Shown here: one piece after another, positions 53,819 through 63,486 of the stretch
How positions within the stretch are numbered: position 1 is the first letter of the stretch
Layout: every line of letters begins with the position of its first letter
NCBI RefSeq assembly: GCF_030160115.1
Contig: NZ_BSNS01000020.1
Span: forward strand, 62,001-126,000
Origin: Devosia nitrariae
Lineage (GTDB): Bacteria > Pseudomonadota > Alphaproteobacteria > Rhizobiales > Devosiaceae
Reading direction: 5' to 3'
Length of the DNA stretch: 64,000 nucleotides
Program-made: the position numbers and the translations under genes
Notes under the pieces: generated by a model
What the model saw: only the letters and a program-made list of their open reading frames with translations
What the model was told of the DNA's origin: nothing
Database searches by the model: none

Positions 53819-54298
53819 ATGGCGTCCGCGGGCGGCACCTTTCCCATTGAACCGGGCTCCGCCCGGGGCCGGCAGTTCCTCATCGTCGAAGCGCGCTTCT
53901 ACAATGACATTGCCGATGAGCTCCTGCGCGGCGCCACTGCCGTCTTGGAGGATGCCGGTGCGACCTTCGATGTCGTCACCGTTCCCGGAGCCCTCGAAAT
54001 CCCCGCCACCATCGCCATGGCGCTCGATGGCCAGCCGGACGAGTATGACGGCTTCGTCGCCCTCGGCTGCGTCATCCGCGGCGAGACCACCCACTACGAG
54101 ATCGTCGCAGGCGAAAGCGCCCGCGCACTCATGCAGCTTTCCGTCGACGAGGCCATTGCACTCGGCAACGGCATCCTGACGGTCGAGAACGAAGCTCAGG
54201 CCTGGGCCCGCGCCCGCATCGCCGAGCAGGACAAGGGGGGCGGGGCCGCTCGCGCAGCCCTCGCCATGGCCGAGCTGCGCGCTCGCCTCGGAGCGTGA
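53819..54298 (+). CDS. ribH: 6,7-dimethyl-8-ribityllumazine synthase
   Basis: A 159-residue enzyme making lumazine from the RibD product and a C4 unit. [32 protein letters not shown] and [12 protein letters not shown] are the family blocks; the histidine in THYE is catalytic. AGGA precedes the ATG at 53819. The stop overlaps nusB. Confidence 0.95.
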   Translation: MASAGGTFPIEPGSARGRQFLIVEARFYNDIADELLRGATAVLEDAGATFDVVTVPGALEIPATIAMALDGQPDEYDGFVALGCVIRGETTHYEIVAGESARALMQLSVDEAIALGNGILTVENEAQAWARARIAEQDKGGGAARAALAMAELRARLGA

Positions 54299-54798
54299 GT
54301 CCCGTGTCCCCCAAAAACCCAGATCCCGCCAAGCGCGATCCCCTGACCATCCGTCCGGCCAATCAGCGCGGCGCGGCGCGCCTCGCCGCCGTCCAGGCGC
54401 TCTACCAGATGGATGTCGGTCGCATTACGCTGGAGGAGACACTGGCCCAGTTCGGCGCCTACCGCCTCGGCCGCGAGATCGAGGGCGAGCAGTATCTGCC
54501 CGCCGACGCCGACTTCTTCCGCCAGATCGTCAACGGCGTAGCGCGGCACCAGCTCGTTATCGATCCGACCGTCGACAAGGCACTGGCCGACGACTGGCCG
54601 GTCGAGCGCGTCGATGCCACTATCCGCGCCATCCTGCGCGCCGCCACCTTCGAGCTCACCCGCCGCAAGGACATTCCGGCCCGCGTCGTCATCACCGAAT
54701 ACGTGGACATCGCCAAGGCCTTCCACGACGACGATGCCGCCGCGCTCGTCAACGCCACGCTCGATGCCATAGCCCGGCGGGCAGGGGCCGAGCTTTAG
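54295..54798 (+). CDS. nusB: Transcription antitermination protein NusB
   Basis: A 167-residue RNA-binding antitermination factor (partner of NusE). [18 protein letters not shown] and [20 protein letters not shown] (quoted in part) with [18 protein letters not shown] at the end are typical. GTG start overlaps the ribH stop; a second GTG 9 bases on is possible. Confidence 0.94.
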   Translation: MSPVSPKNPDPAKRDPLTIRPANQRGAARLAAVQALYQMDVGRITLEETLAQFGAYRLGREIEGEQYLPADADFFRQIVNGVARHQLVIDPTVDKALADDWPVERVDATIRAILRAATFELTRRKDIPARVVITEYVDIAKAFHDDDAAALVNATLDAIARRAGAEL

Positions 54799-54810
54799 CG
54801 GCAGGGCCAG

Positions 54811-56049
54811 ATGGACGACCAAAAAGCGGAGTCTCCAGCCGTGACTGATATCCTCTCCCGCAGCCGGTCCGTCCGCAACATTGCGCTTCTCTCGGTCGCG
54901 CAGGCACTCGGCGGGTCCAGCCAGGCCATCGTCATGTCCATCGCAGCATTGACCGCTGCGTCGATGGCGCCGAGCCGGGCGTTTGCCACGCTACCGGTGA
55001 CGGCAATGGTCATCGGCCTCGCCTTCGGTACTTCGCCGGCGACCTATCTCGTCCACCGTCTCGGCCGCACCCGCGGCTTCATGCTGGCCGGTATGCTCGC
55101 TATCCCGGCAGCGGTCCTCGCCGCATTCGCGGTCGTCATCCAGAATTTCTATCTCTTTTGCGCGGCGCTCTTCGTCATGGGCACCACCGCCGCTGCCTTC
55201 CAGCAGATCCGCTTCGCCGCCGCCGACAGTGTCGCCGAGGACATGAAAGGGCCGGCCATTTCCTGGGTCATGTTCGGCGGCGTCGCAGCCGGATTTCTGG
55301 GACCGCAACTGAGCAACATCTCGCGCGACTGGGTGCCGGGCGCGCCCTTTGCCGCCGGCTATCTCGTCATGGCCGGGCTCGCTCTTGTTTCCATCGGCGT
55401 CCTCAGTCAGACGCGGCTTGCGCCGACCCGTCAGCCGGGTGCCGCCGAGCCGGCGGGTCGGCCGCTCGCTGTGCTCCTGCGCACGTCCGCTATTGTCGTT
55501 CCGATAGTTGGCGCCGCCGTCAGCTACGCACTGATGACCCTGATCATGGTCGCGGCGCCCTTGGCCATGGTTTATGTCTGCGGCCATTCGCCGGATGCGG
55601 CAAGCGGGGCCATCCAGTGGCATATCGTTGCCATGTTCGCACCGAGCTTCATCACCGGATCGATCATCAAGCGCATCGGTGCGCACTTGACCGCCGCCAT
55701 CGGCCTCGCACTCATCATCGCCTGTGCGGTGACCACGCTCAACGGCATAACCGTCGCGCACTTCAACGCAGCCCTCATCCTGCTGGGCCTCGGCTGGAAT
55801 TTGGGCTTCATCGGCTCCACGGCCTTGTTGACTGGCGCCTATCGGCCGCAGGAGGCCGCCCGCGTGCAGGCAGTCAACGAGCAGGTGGTCTTCGGCACCA
55901 TGGCCGTCGCCTCCATCGGCTCAGGGCTGTTGCTCCAGCTCATCGGCTGGGAGGCGATCAACATCCTCGCCATTCCCGTGGCAGCCTTCGCCATCCTGTT
56001 GCTCGGCTGGGGCGATATCGCCCGCCGCCGCCTGCAGCCTGCTGAGTAG
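54811..56049 (+). CDS. MFS transporter
   Basis: A 412-residue permease with 12 predicted helices and the cytoplasmic loop pattern TYLVHRLGRTRGFMLAGML after the second or third helix. The central linker lies near residue 215 (TRLAPTRQPGAAEPAG split as TRLAPTRQPG). The substrate is unknown. It starts 12 bases after nusB and may be read through from the riboflavin operon, which leaves export or uptake of a flavin-related compound as a guess only. Confidence 0.8.
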   Translation: MDDQKAESPAVTDILSRSRSVRNIALLSVAQALGGSSQAIVMSIAALTAASMAPSRAFATLPVTAMVIGLAFGTSPATYLVHRLGRTRGFMLAGMLAIPAAVLAAFAVVIQNFYLFCAALFVMGTTAAAFQQIRFAAADSVAEDMKGPAISWVMFGGVAAGFLGPQLSNISRDWVPGAPFAAGYLVMAGLALVSIGVLSQTRLAPTRQPGAAEPAGRPLAVLLRTSAIVVPIVGAAVSYALMTLIMVAAPLAMVYVCGHSPDAASGAIQWHIVAMFAPSFITGSIIKRIGAHLTAAIGLALIIACAVTTLNGITVAHFNAALILLGLGWNLGFIGSTALLTGAYRPQEAARVQAVNEQVVFGTMAVASIGSGLLLQLIGWEAINILAIPVAAFAILLLGWGDIARRRLQPAE

Positions 56050-56171
56050 GGCACTAGCCGGTGACGCCAGGCGGTCGCTTGAAAGCATCAACCTGAGGGA
56101 AGGGGCGTTGAAGGCGCCCGAGCGACGCAAACGCCGCCGGTCAAAATCGGCACTACGCCTTCGATGGTCCG

Positions 56172-56624
56172 CTACAGTCCCACCGACGACAGCAGCGACT
56201 GGATGAACGTGCGATCTTCGCCGAACGAGGGCGTGCGGCGGGTCTCGACGTTGATCACGCGCCCTTCCTCGAGCCCGTAGACCGCCCGTTGCGCGACGCG
56301 GCCACGCTCGTCGAAATAGACCGCTAGCACGGTGCGCGATTGCACCATGTTGAGCCCAAACGCCGTGGTGTTGACCTTGGTCTCGACATAGTACCAGGCA
56401 GACTGTCCGCTGAACTGGTTGGTGAACTGCGGCGTACCCAGCACGATCCGTACCAGATCCTGGCTCTGGCCGGGTCGGATTTGCGCCAGCGCCGATTCGT
56501 CGATCTCATAGCCCTGGGTGCGCTGCGTCACCAGACTGTTGCTGGCCGAGCAGCCGGCGAGCGCGAGGACAATGGCGGCGGCGGCAATCGGCGCGAGACG
56601 CCTGGAAACGACGAACAACGGCAT
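56172..56624 (-). CDS. bamE: Outer membrane assembly lipoprotein BamE
   Basis: A 150-residue lipoprotein of the beta-barrel assembly complex. The ATG at 56624 has GGGGAA upstream, and the lipobox LALAGCSAS places the lipidated cysteine near residue 24. The OmlA/SmpA fold shows QIRPGQSQDLVRIVLGTPQ and WYYVETKV. It diverges from the bc1-chaperone gene. Confidence 0.9.
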   Translation of the reverse strand: MPLFVVSRRLAPIAAAAIVLALAGCSASNSLVTQRTQGYEIDESALAQIRPGQSQDLVRIVLGTPQFTNQFSGQSAWYYVETKVNTTAFGLNMVQSRTVLAVYFDERGRVAQRAVYGLEEGRVINVETRRTPSFGEDRTFIQSLLSSVGL

Positions 56625-56798
56625 GTATTTGACTTTCCCCAAGGCTCTCGACTATAGGCGTGGCGCAACGGCAGCGTTCCGTGTGGAACGGCTCCGGTCG
56701 CGGGCATGTGTAGCGGCCAGGACCTCCGATGGCAAGCTGGCCTCGGCCCGAAGGTGCGTCGATGCCGGCCCCACATCGCAACATGCTGAAATCAACCT

Positions 56799-57323
56799 AT
56801 GATCCTGTCGCTGTTCCGCAAAAGAACCGATACCGAGTCGGTTTACGCCGTCTATAGCGCCATTGTGGCGCAATCCCGGCAGGCGAGGTTCTATGCCGAG
56901 TGGTCGGTGCCCGACACCGTCACCGGGCGCTTCGACATGATCAGCCTGCATCTCGTCTTGCTCTTCCGTCGCCTGCGCGGCGACGATGCGGGACAGCGCG
57001 AGTTCGCCCAGGCGGTGTTCGACCTCTTCTTTAAGGATATGGACCGGTCCCTGCGCGAGATGGGCGTCACCGACATCGGCGTACCCAAGAAGATCCAGAA
57101 GATGGGCAATTTGTTCTTCGGGCTCCTCGCCGCCATCAATCAGGCCATGGACGCAGGCGATACCACGGCCCTCCGTGCCGTCCTCACCCGCAACATCTTC
57201 GATGACGTCGAGACCGAAGACGCCGCGCATCTTGCCGACTATCTCGTCAAAACGGACCGTGCGCTCGCCGCACAACCTGTCGAGGCCATCCGCTCCGGTG
57301 TCCTGACGTTCGAGGTGCCCTGA
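56799..57323 (+). CDS. Ubiquinol-cytochrome c chaperone family protein
   Basis: A 174-residue homologue of mitochondrial CBP3/UQCC1, which assists cytochrome b maturation. VYSAIVAQSRQARFYAEW, FDMISLHLVLLFRRLRG and GVTDIGVPKKIQKM fit the family. The end overlaps the DUF177 gene start by one base, the usual alphaproteobacterial arrangement. Confidence 0.88.
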   Translation: MILSLFRKRTDTESVYAVYSAIVAQSRQARFYAEWSVPDTVTGRFDMISLHLVLLFRRLRGDDAGQREFAQAVFDLFFKDMDRSLREMGVTDIGVPKKIQKMGNLFFGLLAAINQAMDAGDTTALRAVLTRNIFDDVETEDAAHLADYLVKTDRALAAQPVEAIRSGVLTFEVP

Positions 57324-57874
57324 TGAGCCGGCCGCTGAGCCCGCTGCTGCCTGACGCAGTTTTGCGCATCGACCAGATTCCCCCTGCCGGACGGACCTTG
57401 TCGGTCAAGGCCAACGATGAGGCCCTTGCGCGGCTGACCGAGCGGCTCAAGATCTCGGCCCTTGAACGTCTGACCGCCGAGATCAAGATTAGCCGCTTCC
57501 GGGGCGGCCTGCGCGCAGCCGGGCGGATCGAAGCGACAGTGGTGCAACCCTGTGTCGTCACCGCCGAGCGGGTAACCCAGGAGATCGACGAGCCAGTGGA
57601 CCGCGTTTTCCTGCCCACCTCACAGCGTGCGCGCGGCTCCGAGCCGGGCTCCGAGACGTTTGTCGACCTTGAGGGTGAAGATCCGCCCGACTACTTCGAC
57701 GGGCCTGAACTGGACCTGACAGAACTGCTGGTCGAAACACTGGCTCTCGCCATCGATCCTTATCCACGCGCGCCAGGTGCGAGCCTGGAATCGCTGGAGT
57801 TGGACCCTGACGATGCAGAGACTTCGCCCTTTGCGCGTCTGAAGGGCTTGAAGCCGCGATCGGGCGACGAGTAA
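57323..57874 (+). CDS. DUF177 (YceD-like) protein
   Basis: A 183-residue DUF177 protein, a family linked to 23S rRNA or ribosomal protein L32 synthesis in other bacteria. VQPCVVTAERVTQEID holds the single family cysteine, and the C-terminus has PFARLKGLK. The ATG overlaps the previous stop; plsX follows. Confidence 0.88.
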   Translation: MSRPLSPLLPDAVLRIDQIPPAGRTLSVKANDEALARLTERLKISALERLTAEIKISRFRGGLRAAGRIEATVVQPCVVTAERVTQEIDEPVDRVFLPTSQRARGSEPGSETFVDLEGEDPPDYFDGPELDLTELLVETLALAIDPYPRAPGASLESLELDPDDAETSPFARLKGLKPRSGDE

Positions 57875-58069
57875 CCGACCGACCGCGGGCGCGAGCGGCG
57901 GGACTTGCGCCAACCCGGCGATGAGTTATGTTCACCGCAGCGTTGCGCAGGGCCATCGGAATCTCGTTTTCGCCGCGTAACGCTAACCTCAAACGGAACC
58001 ACCGGCCATGCCAACGCCTTGTCCCATGTGGTTTCAACGCCCGAATCTCGGGTTCGATAACAGGCGCAA

Positions 58070-59137
58070 ATGACCGACAGAATTCGCATTTCGGTGGACG
58101 CCATGGGTGGCGACAATGGTCCCCGAATCGTCCTTCACGGCGCGCAGCTGGCGCTGCGGGAGCGCAAGAACACGAGCTACATCTTCCACGGCCGCCAGGA
58201 GGAGCTTGGCCCGCTTCTCGAGGAATTCGCCGAGCTCAAACCCGTTTCGACCATTCGCCACAGCGACAATGTCATTGCCATGGACGAAAAGCCGAGCCAG
58301 GCCTTGCGCAAGGGGCGGGGCAACTCCTCCATGTGGGCGGCGCTGCAGTCGGTCAAGGACGGCGAGGCGGACGTTTGCATCTCCGGGGGTAACACCGGCG
58401 CCCTGATGGCCATGGCCACCATGTGCCTGCGCCCGATCGAGGGCATTTCCCGCCCAGGTATCGCCGCTATCTGGCCGACTCTGCGGTCCGATATCATCGT
58501 GCTCGACGTTGGCGCCACCATCGGCGCGGACGCCCAGCAGCTTGTCGATTTCTCCATCCTGGGCGCCGCCCTGGCGCGCGCCCTTTTCGATGATGAGCAG
58601 CCTGTCGTCGGCCTCCTCAATGTCGGCACTGAGGAGGTAAAGGGCCTCGATTCGATCCGGGAGGCGGCTCGCCTGCTGTCCGTGGCTAGCGGCGCGGGCT
58701 TTCGCTACCACGGGTTCGTCGAGGGCGACGATATCGGCAAGGGCACCGTCGACGTCGTCGTGACCGAAGGGTTCGTCGGCAATATCGCCTTGAAGACCGC
58801 CGAGGGCACCGCCCGTCAGGTCGGCAGCTACGTGCGCAATGCGCTCAAGGCCAATTTCCTGTCCAGGGTCGGCGCGCTGCTCGCTGGCCAGGCGCTCGAT
58901 GCGCTCCGGCGCAAGCTCGATCCGCGCACCGTAAACGGCGGGGTTTTCCTCGGGCTCAACGGCATCGTCATCAAATCGCATGGCGGCACCGACGAAATCG
59001 GTTACAAGAGCGCCCTCGGCCTTGCCTACGAAATGGCGCGCAGCCGCCTCATCGACAAGATCGATGAGGGTCTACGCCAGTTTCCGGTCAAGCCTGCGAC
59101 GCCCGTAGAAAATCAACCGGAGGCAAAACCGGCGTGA
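58070..59137 (+). CDS. plsX: Phosphate acyltransferase PlsX
   Basis: A 355-residue enzyme turning acyl-ACP into acyl-phosphate for phospholipid synthesis. [14 protein letters not shown] at the start, [15 protein letters not shown], and [20 protein letters not shown] are signature blocks. The stop overlaps the fabH start. Confidence 0.96.
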   Translation: MTDRIRISVDAMGGDNGPRIVLHGAQLALRERKNTSYIFHGRQEELGPLLEEFAELKPVSTIRHSDNVIAMDEKPSQALRKGRGNSSMWAALQSVKDGEADVCISGGNTGALMAMATMCLRPIEGISRPGIAAIWPTLRSDIIVLDVGATIGADAQQLVDFSILGAALARALFDDEQPVVGLLNVGTEEVKGLDSIREAARLLSVASGAGFRYHGFVEGDDIGKGTVDVVVTEGFVGNIALKTAEGTARQVGSYVRNALKANFLSRVGALLAGQALDALRRKLDPRTVNGGVFLGLNGIVIKSHGGTDEIGYKSALGLAYEMARSRLIDKIDEGLRQFPVKPATPVENQPEAKPA

Positions 59138-60108
59138 AAACGCGTACTATAATCCGCGGTGTCGGCGGGTATCTTCCGGAGAAAGTCCTCACCAACGACG
59201 ACCTGGCCAGGATGGTCGACACCTCGGACGAGTGGATCGTCCAGCGTGTCGGCATTCGCGAGCGCCATATCGCGGCCGAAGGCGAGATGACCTCGGACCT
59301 TGCCGTCCATGCTGCGCGCGCCGCCATGGCCCAGGCCGGTGTCGGTCCCGAGGACATCGACCTGATCGTCGTGGCCACGACAACGCCCGACTATACCTTT
59401 CCGGCCGCCGCGGCCATGGTGCAGATGAAGCTCGGCATCCACCACGGCGCTGCCTTCGACATCCAGGCCGTGTGCTCGGGCTTTGTCTATGCCGTTGCCG
59501 TCGTCGATAGTTACCTGAAGAACGGTCTTGCCCGGCGCGCCCTCGTCATCGGTGCCGAAACCTTCTCGCGCCTTCTCGACTGGACCGACCGGTCGACTTG
59601 CGTACTGTTCGGCGACGGCGCCGGCGCCGCTGTCCTCGAGCGCGTCGAGATCGCCGACGGCGAGGCGGACCGGGGGGTTCTCTCCTCAGCCCTGCGCTCG
59701 GACGGCCACCACTGGGATAAGCTCTATGTCGACGGCGGCCCGTCTTCGACGGGTGTTGCCGGTCACGTTAAGATGCAGGGTCCCGAGGTCTTCCGCCACG
59801 CTGTCGGCAAGATCACCGACGTGGTGCAATCCTCGCTTGATCAGGCGGGCGTGACCGTCGACGACCTCGATTGGTTCGTGCCGCACCAAGCCAACAGGCG
59901 GATCATCGACGGCGCAGGAGTCAAGCTTGGCCTACCACCCGAGAAGGTTATCGTGACCGTCGACCGGCACGCCAACACCTCGGCCGCCTCCGTGCCTCTG
60001 GCGCTGAGTGTCGCCGTTGCCGATGGCCGCATCAAGCGCGGTGATCTGGTGATGCTCGAGGCCATGGGCGGAGGTTTCACCTGGGGCGCATCGCTCATCC
60101 GCTGGTGA
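59134..60108 (+). CDS. fabH: Beta-ketoacyl-ACP synthase III
   Basis: A 324-residue enzyme starting fatty acid synthesis from acetyl-CoA. The catalytic cysteine lies in [12 protein letters not shown], histidine in VPHQANRRI and asparagine in [13 protein letters not shown] start overlaps plsX (GTGA). Confidence 0.96.
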   Translation: MKTRTIIRGVGGYLPEKVLTNDDLARMVDTSDEWIVQRVGIRERHIAAEGEMTSDLAVHAARAAMAQAGVGPEDIDLIVVATTTPDYTFPAAAAMVQMKLGIHHGAAFDIQAVCSGFVYAVAVVDSYLKNGLARRALVIGAETFSRLLDWTDRSTCVLFGDGAGAAVLERVEIADGEADRGVLSSALRSDGHHWDKLYVDGGPSSTGVAGHVKMQGPEVFRHAVGKITDVVQSSLDQAGVTVDDLDWFVPHQANRRIIDGAGVKLGLPPEKVIVTVDRHANTSAASVPLALSVAVADGRIKRGDLVMLEAMGGGFTWGASLIRW

Positions 60109-60330
60109 GCTTGTCCACCGGTTGATCCGGTGCGCTCGGTAAGGCCATCTCGCGCATTGACCTTAGCCGTTTCAAGGCGTTAGTCTCTCTACGGGTTGAG
60201 GAAACGCCAACAAGGTCCCGCCGTGCGGGCCTTAGCGACGTCGAGATCGTGCCGACAACAAAGATGGCCCGGCAGCCGATCCACGGTGCCGTGGACCGTG
60301 CATTGGCCTTGTGGCGAAGCGGGGGTGCGA

Positions 60331-60642
60331 ATGGCTCAGAAGACGGTGACTCGGGCGGATTTGGCCGAAGTCGTTTATGGCACGGTCGGCCTTTCCAGAA
60401 CCGAATCGGCGGAGCTCGTCGAGCGCGTGCTCGATCTCATCAGCGATGCTCTGGTGCGGGGGGAAAACGTCAAACTGTCGTCCTTCGGCTCCTTTCAAGT
60501 CCGCTCCAAGAACCAGCGGATCGGGCGGAATCCCAAGACTGGTGAGGAGGTTCCGATCCTCCCGCGTCAGGTCCTTGTGTTCAAACCCAGCAATGTGTTG
60601 AAATCCAAGATCAACAAATCTATGGTTCGCACTGGAAAATAA
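60331..60642 (+). CDS. ihfA: Integration host factor subunit alpha
   Basis: A 103-residue DNA-bending protein (HU/IHF family). [16 protein letters not shown] begins the alpha-type, and [20 protein letters not shown] and [18 protein letters not shown] are conserved. The ATG at 60331 is preceded by GGGGG; the longer frame upstream is not conserved-looking. A weak promoter (TTGACC, 60157, and TTAGTC, 60180) lies upstream. Confidence 0.95.
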   Translation: MAQKTVTRADLAEVVYGTVGLSRTESAELVERVLDLISDALVRGENVKLSSFGSFQVRSKNQRIGRNPKTGEEVPILPRQVLVFKPSNVLKSKINKSMVRTGK

Positions 60643-60660
60643 AGCATTCTGGAGTGCGGT

Positions 60661-61116
60661 TTGGACAAGTCCCCCGACGCCTTCCGGACGATCTCCGAGG
60701 CCGCTGAAGAGCTTGACCTTCCCCAGCACGTGCTGCGTTTCTGGGAGACTCGCTTTTCGACGATCAAGCCGCTGAAGCGGGGCGGTGGGCGGCGCTACTA
60801 CCGCCCCGACGACGTGATGCTTTTGAAGGGTATCCGTCACCTGCTCTACGATCAGGGCTTCACTATCAAAGGCGTGCAGCGCATCCTCAAGGATCAGGGG
60901 CCGCGTTACGTCATCGCGGTCGGCGAAGGCAAGCCCGTCGAGGAACTCTTGCCCATGATCGAGCAGGCACAGGCAGTCGGCGACGAAGCCGAGCTCGAGG
61001 AGGCGCGCTTGACCGCCAGCGCCGGACTCGACACCGAAGCGCGCGACAAGCTCTCGGACGTCCTCAAGGAGCTCCTCGACTGCAAGCGCATCCTGGAGCG
61101 CGCCCGCGAAACATAA
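60661..61116 (+). CDS. MerR family transcriptional regulator
   Basis: A 151-residue regulator of the type always found after ihfA in alphaproteobacteria. The winged helix reads [20 protein letters not shown], then [14 protein letters not shown], followed by a coiled-coil dimerisation helix. It starts at TTG 60661, with GGAG six bases upstream. Its targets are unknown. Confidence 0.88.
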   Translation: MDKSPDAFRTISEAAEELDLPQHVLRFWETRFSTIKPLKRGGGRRYYRPDDVMLLKGIRHLLYDQGFTIKGVQRILKDQGPRYVIAVGEGKPVEELLPMIEQAQAVGDEAELEEARLTASAGLDTEARDKLSDVLKELLDCKRILERARET

Positions 61117-61141
61117 GAGCGGGATGCGAAAATCCCGCTCT
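61116..61141. terminator. Bidirectional hairpin between merR and the MFS gene
   Basis: AGAGCGGGAT and ATCCCGCTCT form a perfect 10-bp stem around GCGAAA, between two convergent genes. The left side AGAGCGGGATGCGAAAA is also the first 17 bases of repeat copy B (28262), so this is a truncated member of that repeat family. Confidence 0.7.
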
Positions 61142-61152
61142 AGCACATTTGC

Positions 61153-62718
61153 TTATTCGCCTGCCGGCACCGTGGCCGGAGTGCGCTCTGACGGCTTCTC
61201 GCCCGCCGGCTCTTTGTGACGTCCCTCGAGCTTGACGTTGGGCAACAGCAGTGCGCAGACGAATCCCACTGCAAAGAGCGCGGCCCCGAAATAAAACACG
61301 GTGCCGAACGCGGTGGTGAAAACCTCGACCACCTCGCTTGCCGCCGCCGAAGGCAGAGTGGCGATCGCCGCCGGCGTCATGTCCGTCATCGGTCCGGGCA
61401 TGGCTGCAAGTGTTGCGGCCGAGATCGTTTCCTGGCCGCGCATCAGCGCCGCGGTCAGTAATCCGCCATTGGCCGCAAGCCCGAGCGAGGCGCCGATCAT
61501 GCGGGCAAGCGTGATGGTGCCGGTCGCCGCCCCGACGTCGCGCATCGGCGCGGCCGCCTGCACTGCCGTCATCAGCGTCTGCATCTGCAGTCCGATAGCC
61601 GTTGAAAAGAAGAACATCAGAACGCCGATCACCCAGAGGGGGGTCGATGCATGGACCATGCTGAACCCGATCAGCACAACGGCACCGAGCGCCATCGAGG
61701 CAATGGGGAATACCTTGTAGCGTCCCGATCGCGAGACCAAATAGCCCGAGCCGATCGAGGCGATGAGCGAGCCGATCGAGGAGGGCAGGAAGAGGAGTCC
61801 GGCCAGTGCAGGCGGCAGCCCTGTCACGGTCTGCAGGAACAGCGCGAAATAGTTGAGCATGCCGAGCGTTGCGACGCCCGAGACCACCGAGATGATCAGC
61901 GCCAGAGAGATGCTGCGGTTGGCAAACAGATGCAGCGGCACCATTGGCTCGTCTGCCTTCCGTTCGACCATCACGAACCCGGTGAGCGCCGCGAGCACGA
62001 CAGCCGGCAGCAGATAACTCATGACGCCGCCATAACCGCCGCCGAGTGCCTCCTCGGCCCAGAACACCGTCGCCGTCACGGCGGCCGCCAGCAGGAATCC
62101 ACCCGGATAGTCGATGCTGGGTTTGCGCCCGGTGTCGAAATTGGGCATGGCCCAGATCAGAACGGCAATGACGCCGATGCCGATCGGCAGGTTGATCAGG
62201 AAAATGTATTCCCAACCGACAGTCTGGCTGATGACGCCGCCCGCCACCGGCCCAACAAGGCTTGCAACCGTGAACACGGCCGAGCTCATACCCTGGTACT
62301 TTGCCCGTTCGCGTGGCTCGAAGAGGTCGGCGAGGATGCCGAAGGCAGAGGTCATCAGTCCACCCCCGCCAAGGCCCTGCAACACGCGGGCGGCGATCAG
62401 GGACTCCATGGACCAGGCGAGGCCGCAGGCGAGCGAGCCCACGACGAAGAGGACGATGGCGACCATGAACACGCGTTTGCGCCCGAACAGGTCACCGAGC
62501 TTGCCGTAGAAGGGCGTCACCGCTGCCGTCGCCAGGAGATACGCGGCGCCCACCCAGCCGAAGAGCTCGAGCTTGCCGAGGTCGGCAGCGATGGTAGGCA
62601 ATGCCGTCGCCACGATCTGCGCATCGAGGACCCCCATGAAGAGGCCGACGAGCAGGGCGATGTAGATCGTCATTTTGCGGGAATGGGAAAGGCCTTGCGA
62701 GGCAACCATATCGGTCAT
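61153..62718 (-). CDS. DHA2 family MFS drug exporter (EmrB/QacA type)
   Basis: A 521-residue permease with 14 predicted helices. Family motifs are LDAQIVATALPTIAADLG near residue 32 (the antiporter-type D-x-x-I-V-x-x-A-L-P), GKLGDLFGRKRVF (motif A) and GPVAGGVISQTVGWEYIF (motif C). It probably exports hydrophobic drugs with proton exchange. It is controlled by the divergent MarR regulator. Confidence 0.9.
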   Translation of the reverse strand: MTDMVASQGLSHSRKMTIYIALLVGLFMGVLDAQIVATALPTIAADLGKLELFGWVGAAYLLATAAVTPFYGKLGDLFGRKRVFMVAIVLFVVGSLACGLAWSMESLIAARVLQGLGGGGLMTSAFGILADLFEPRERAKYQGMSSAVFTVASLVGPVAGGVISQTVGWEYIFLINLPIGIGVIAVLIWAMPNFDTGRKPSIDYPGGFLLAAAVTATVFWAEEALGGGYGGVMSYLLPAVVLAALTGFVMVERKADEPMVPLHLFANRSISLALIISVVSGVATLGMLNYFALFLQTVTGLPPALAGLLFLPSSIGSLIASIGSGYLVSRSGRYKVFPIASMALGAVVLIGFSMVHASTPLWVIGVLMFFFSTAIGLQMQTLMTAVQAAAPMRDVGAATGTITLARMIGASLGLAANGGLLTAALMRGQETISAATLAAMPGPMTDMTPAAIATLPSAAASEVVEVFTTAFGTVFYFGAALFAVGFVCALLLPNVKLEGRHKEPAGEKPSERTPATVPAGE

Positions 62719-62749
62719 GACAAACTCTTTAATGGATGGTCGCGCGAAA

Positions 62750-62785
62750 ATGTGCTAGAGGCAATTATATGTCAATAGCACATAT
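62750..62785. promoter_or_regulatory. MarR-type operator and promoter of the MFS gene
   Basis: ATATGT (62767-62772) and ACATAT (62780-62785) form an inverted repeat with 7 bases between, and ATGTGCTA (62750-62757) faces TAGCACAT (62776-62783). On the minus strand, TTGATA, 16 bases and TATAAT make a good promoter under the first repeat, so bound repressor would block it. Confidence 0.6.
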
Positions 62786-62847
62786 TATCAAACCTGCGCC
62801 TGCCTGGCTTTGAGCCGCTCCGCTTTGCAGCACGACAAAGAGTTGAT

Positions 62848-63453
62848 ATGAGCCGCTTCATGAGCAAGGACAACACCGCCAGGGAAAAAAAGCCGGACGA
62901 TCGGCTCCGGGACCACCATCTCCTGCAGCTCACCGATCACGGCATGTCGCGGCGGGCGGCCGAGGCCGTCGTCACCATCGACACGATCATGGGCAATATT
63001 CGCCGGTCCATGGCCCGGCGCGAGCTGATGCGGATGGCCATGCGCGACCTGGAGCTCGATCTGGATCCGGGTGTCTTCGACGTCATGTCGATCGTTGAAT
63101 CCTGCAGCGGCAGCGAGCATGAGGTGACGGTCGGTACCGTCGCCGAACGCCTCAATGTCGATCCCTCCCGCGCCAGCCGTATCGTTGCCGACGCGGTCGA
63201 GGCCGGCGTCGTCCGGCGCGTCGCCTCACAGGCCGATGCCCGACGCATCTGCCTCGAACTGACCGATGTTGGTCGCCGCCATGCTCTTGCGGTGCGCAAA
63301 TACAAGTGGCGCCGCTTCGCCGACGCCCTTGGCGATTGGCCTGAGGACGAGCTCGTCGAGTTCGCCCGACTCTTTGCCAAATTCAGCAGCTGGGTGGCGG
63401 ATGCCGACGCCAAGCATACGAAGGCCGTGGAAGCCGAGCGCGACAAGGACTAA
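62848..63453 (+). CDS. MarR family transcriptional regulator
   Basis: A 201-residue winged-helix protein with an N-terminal extension. The recognition helix region is TVAERLNVDPSRASRIVADA and the wing VVRRVASQADARRICLELT (quoted in parts). It diverges from the drug exporter gene with an operator-like repeat between, the classical MarR arrangement. AAAGAG precedes the ATG. Confidence 0.88.
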   Translation: MSRFMSKDNTAREKKPDDRLRDHHLLQLTDHGMSRRAAEAVVTIDTIMGNIRRSMARRELMRMAMRDLELDLDPGVFDVMSIVESCSGSEHEVTVGTVAERLNVDPSRASRIVADAVEAGVVRRVASQADARRICLELTDVGRRHALAVRKYKWRRFADALGDWPEDELVEFARLFAKFSSWVADADAKHTKAVEAERDKD

Positions 63454-63486
63454 GTGCGCGTCCTCGGGTTCGACGCTCGACTGCGC

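Noticed and set aside
61116-61152. tRNA gene after merR, common at this locus in relatives
   Set aside because: The sequence is only a 10-bp hairpin and no tRNA arms or CCA-type end can be found.
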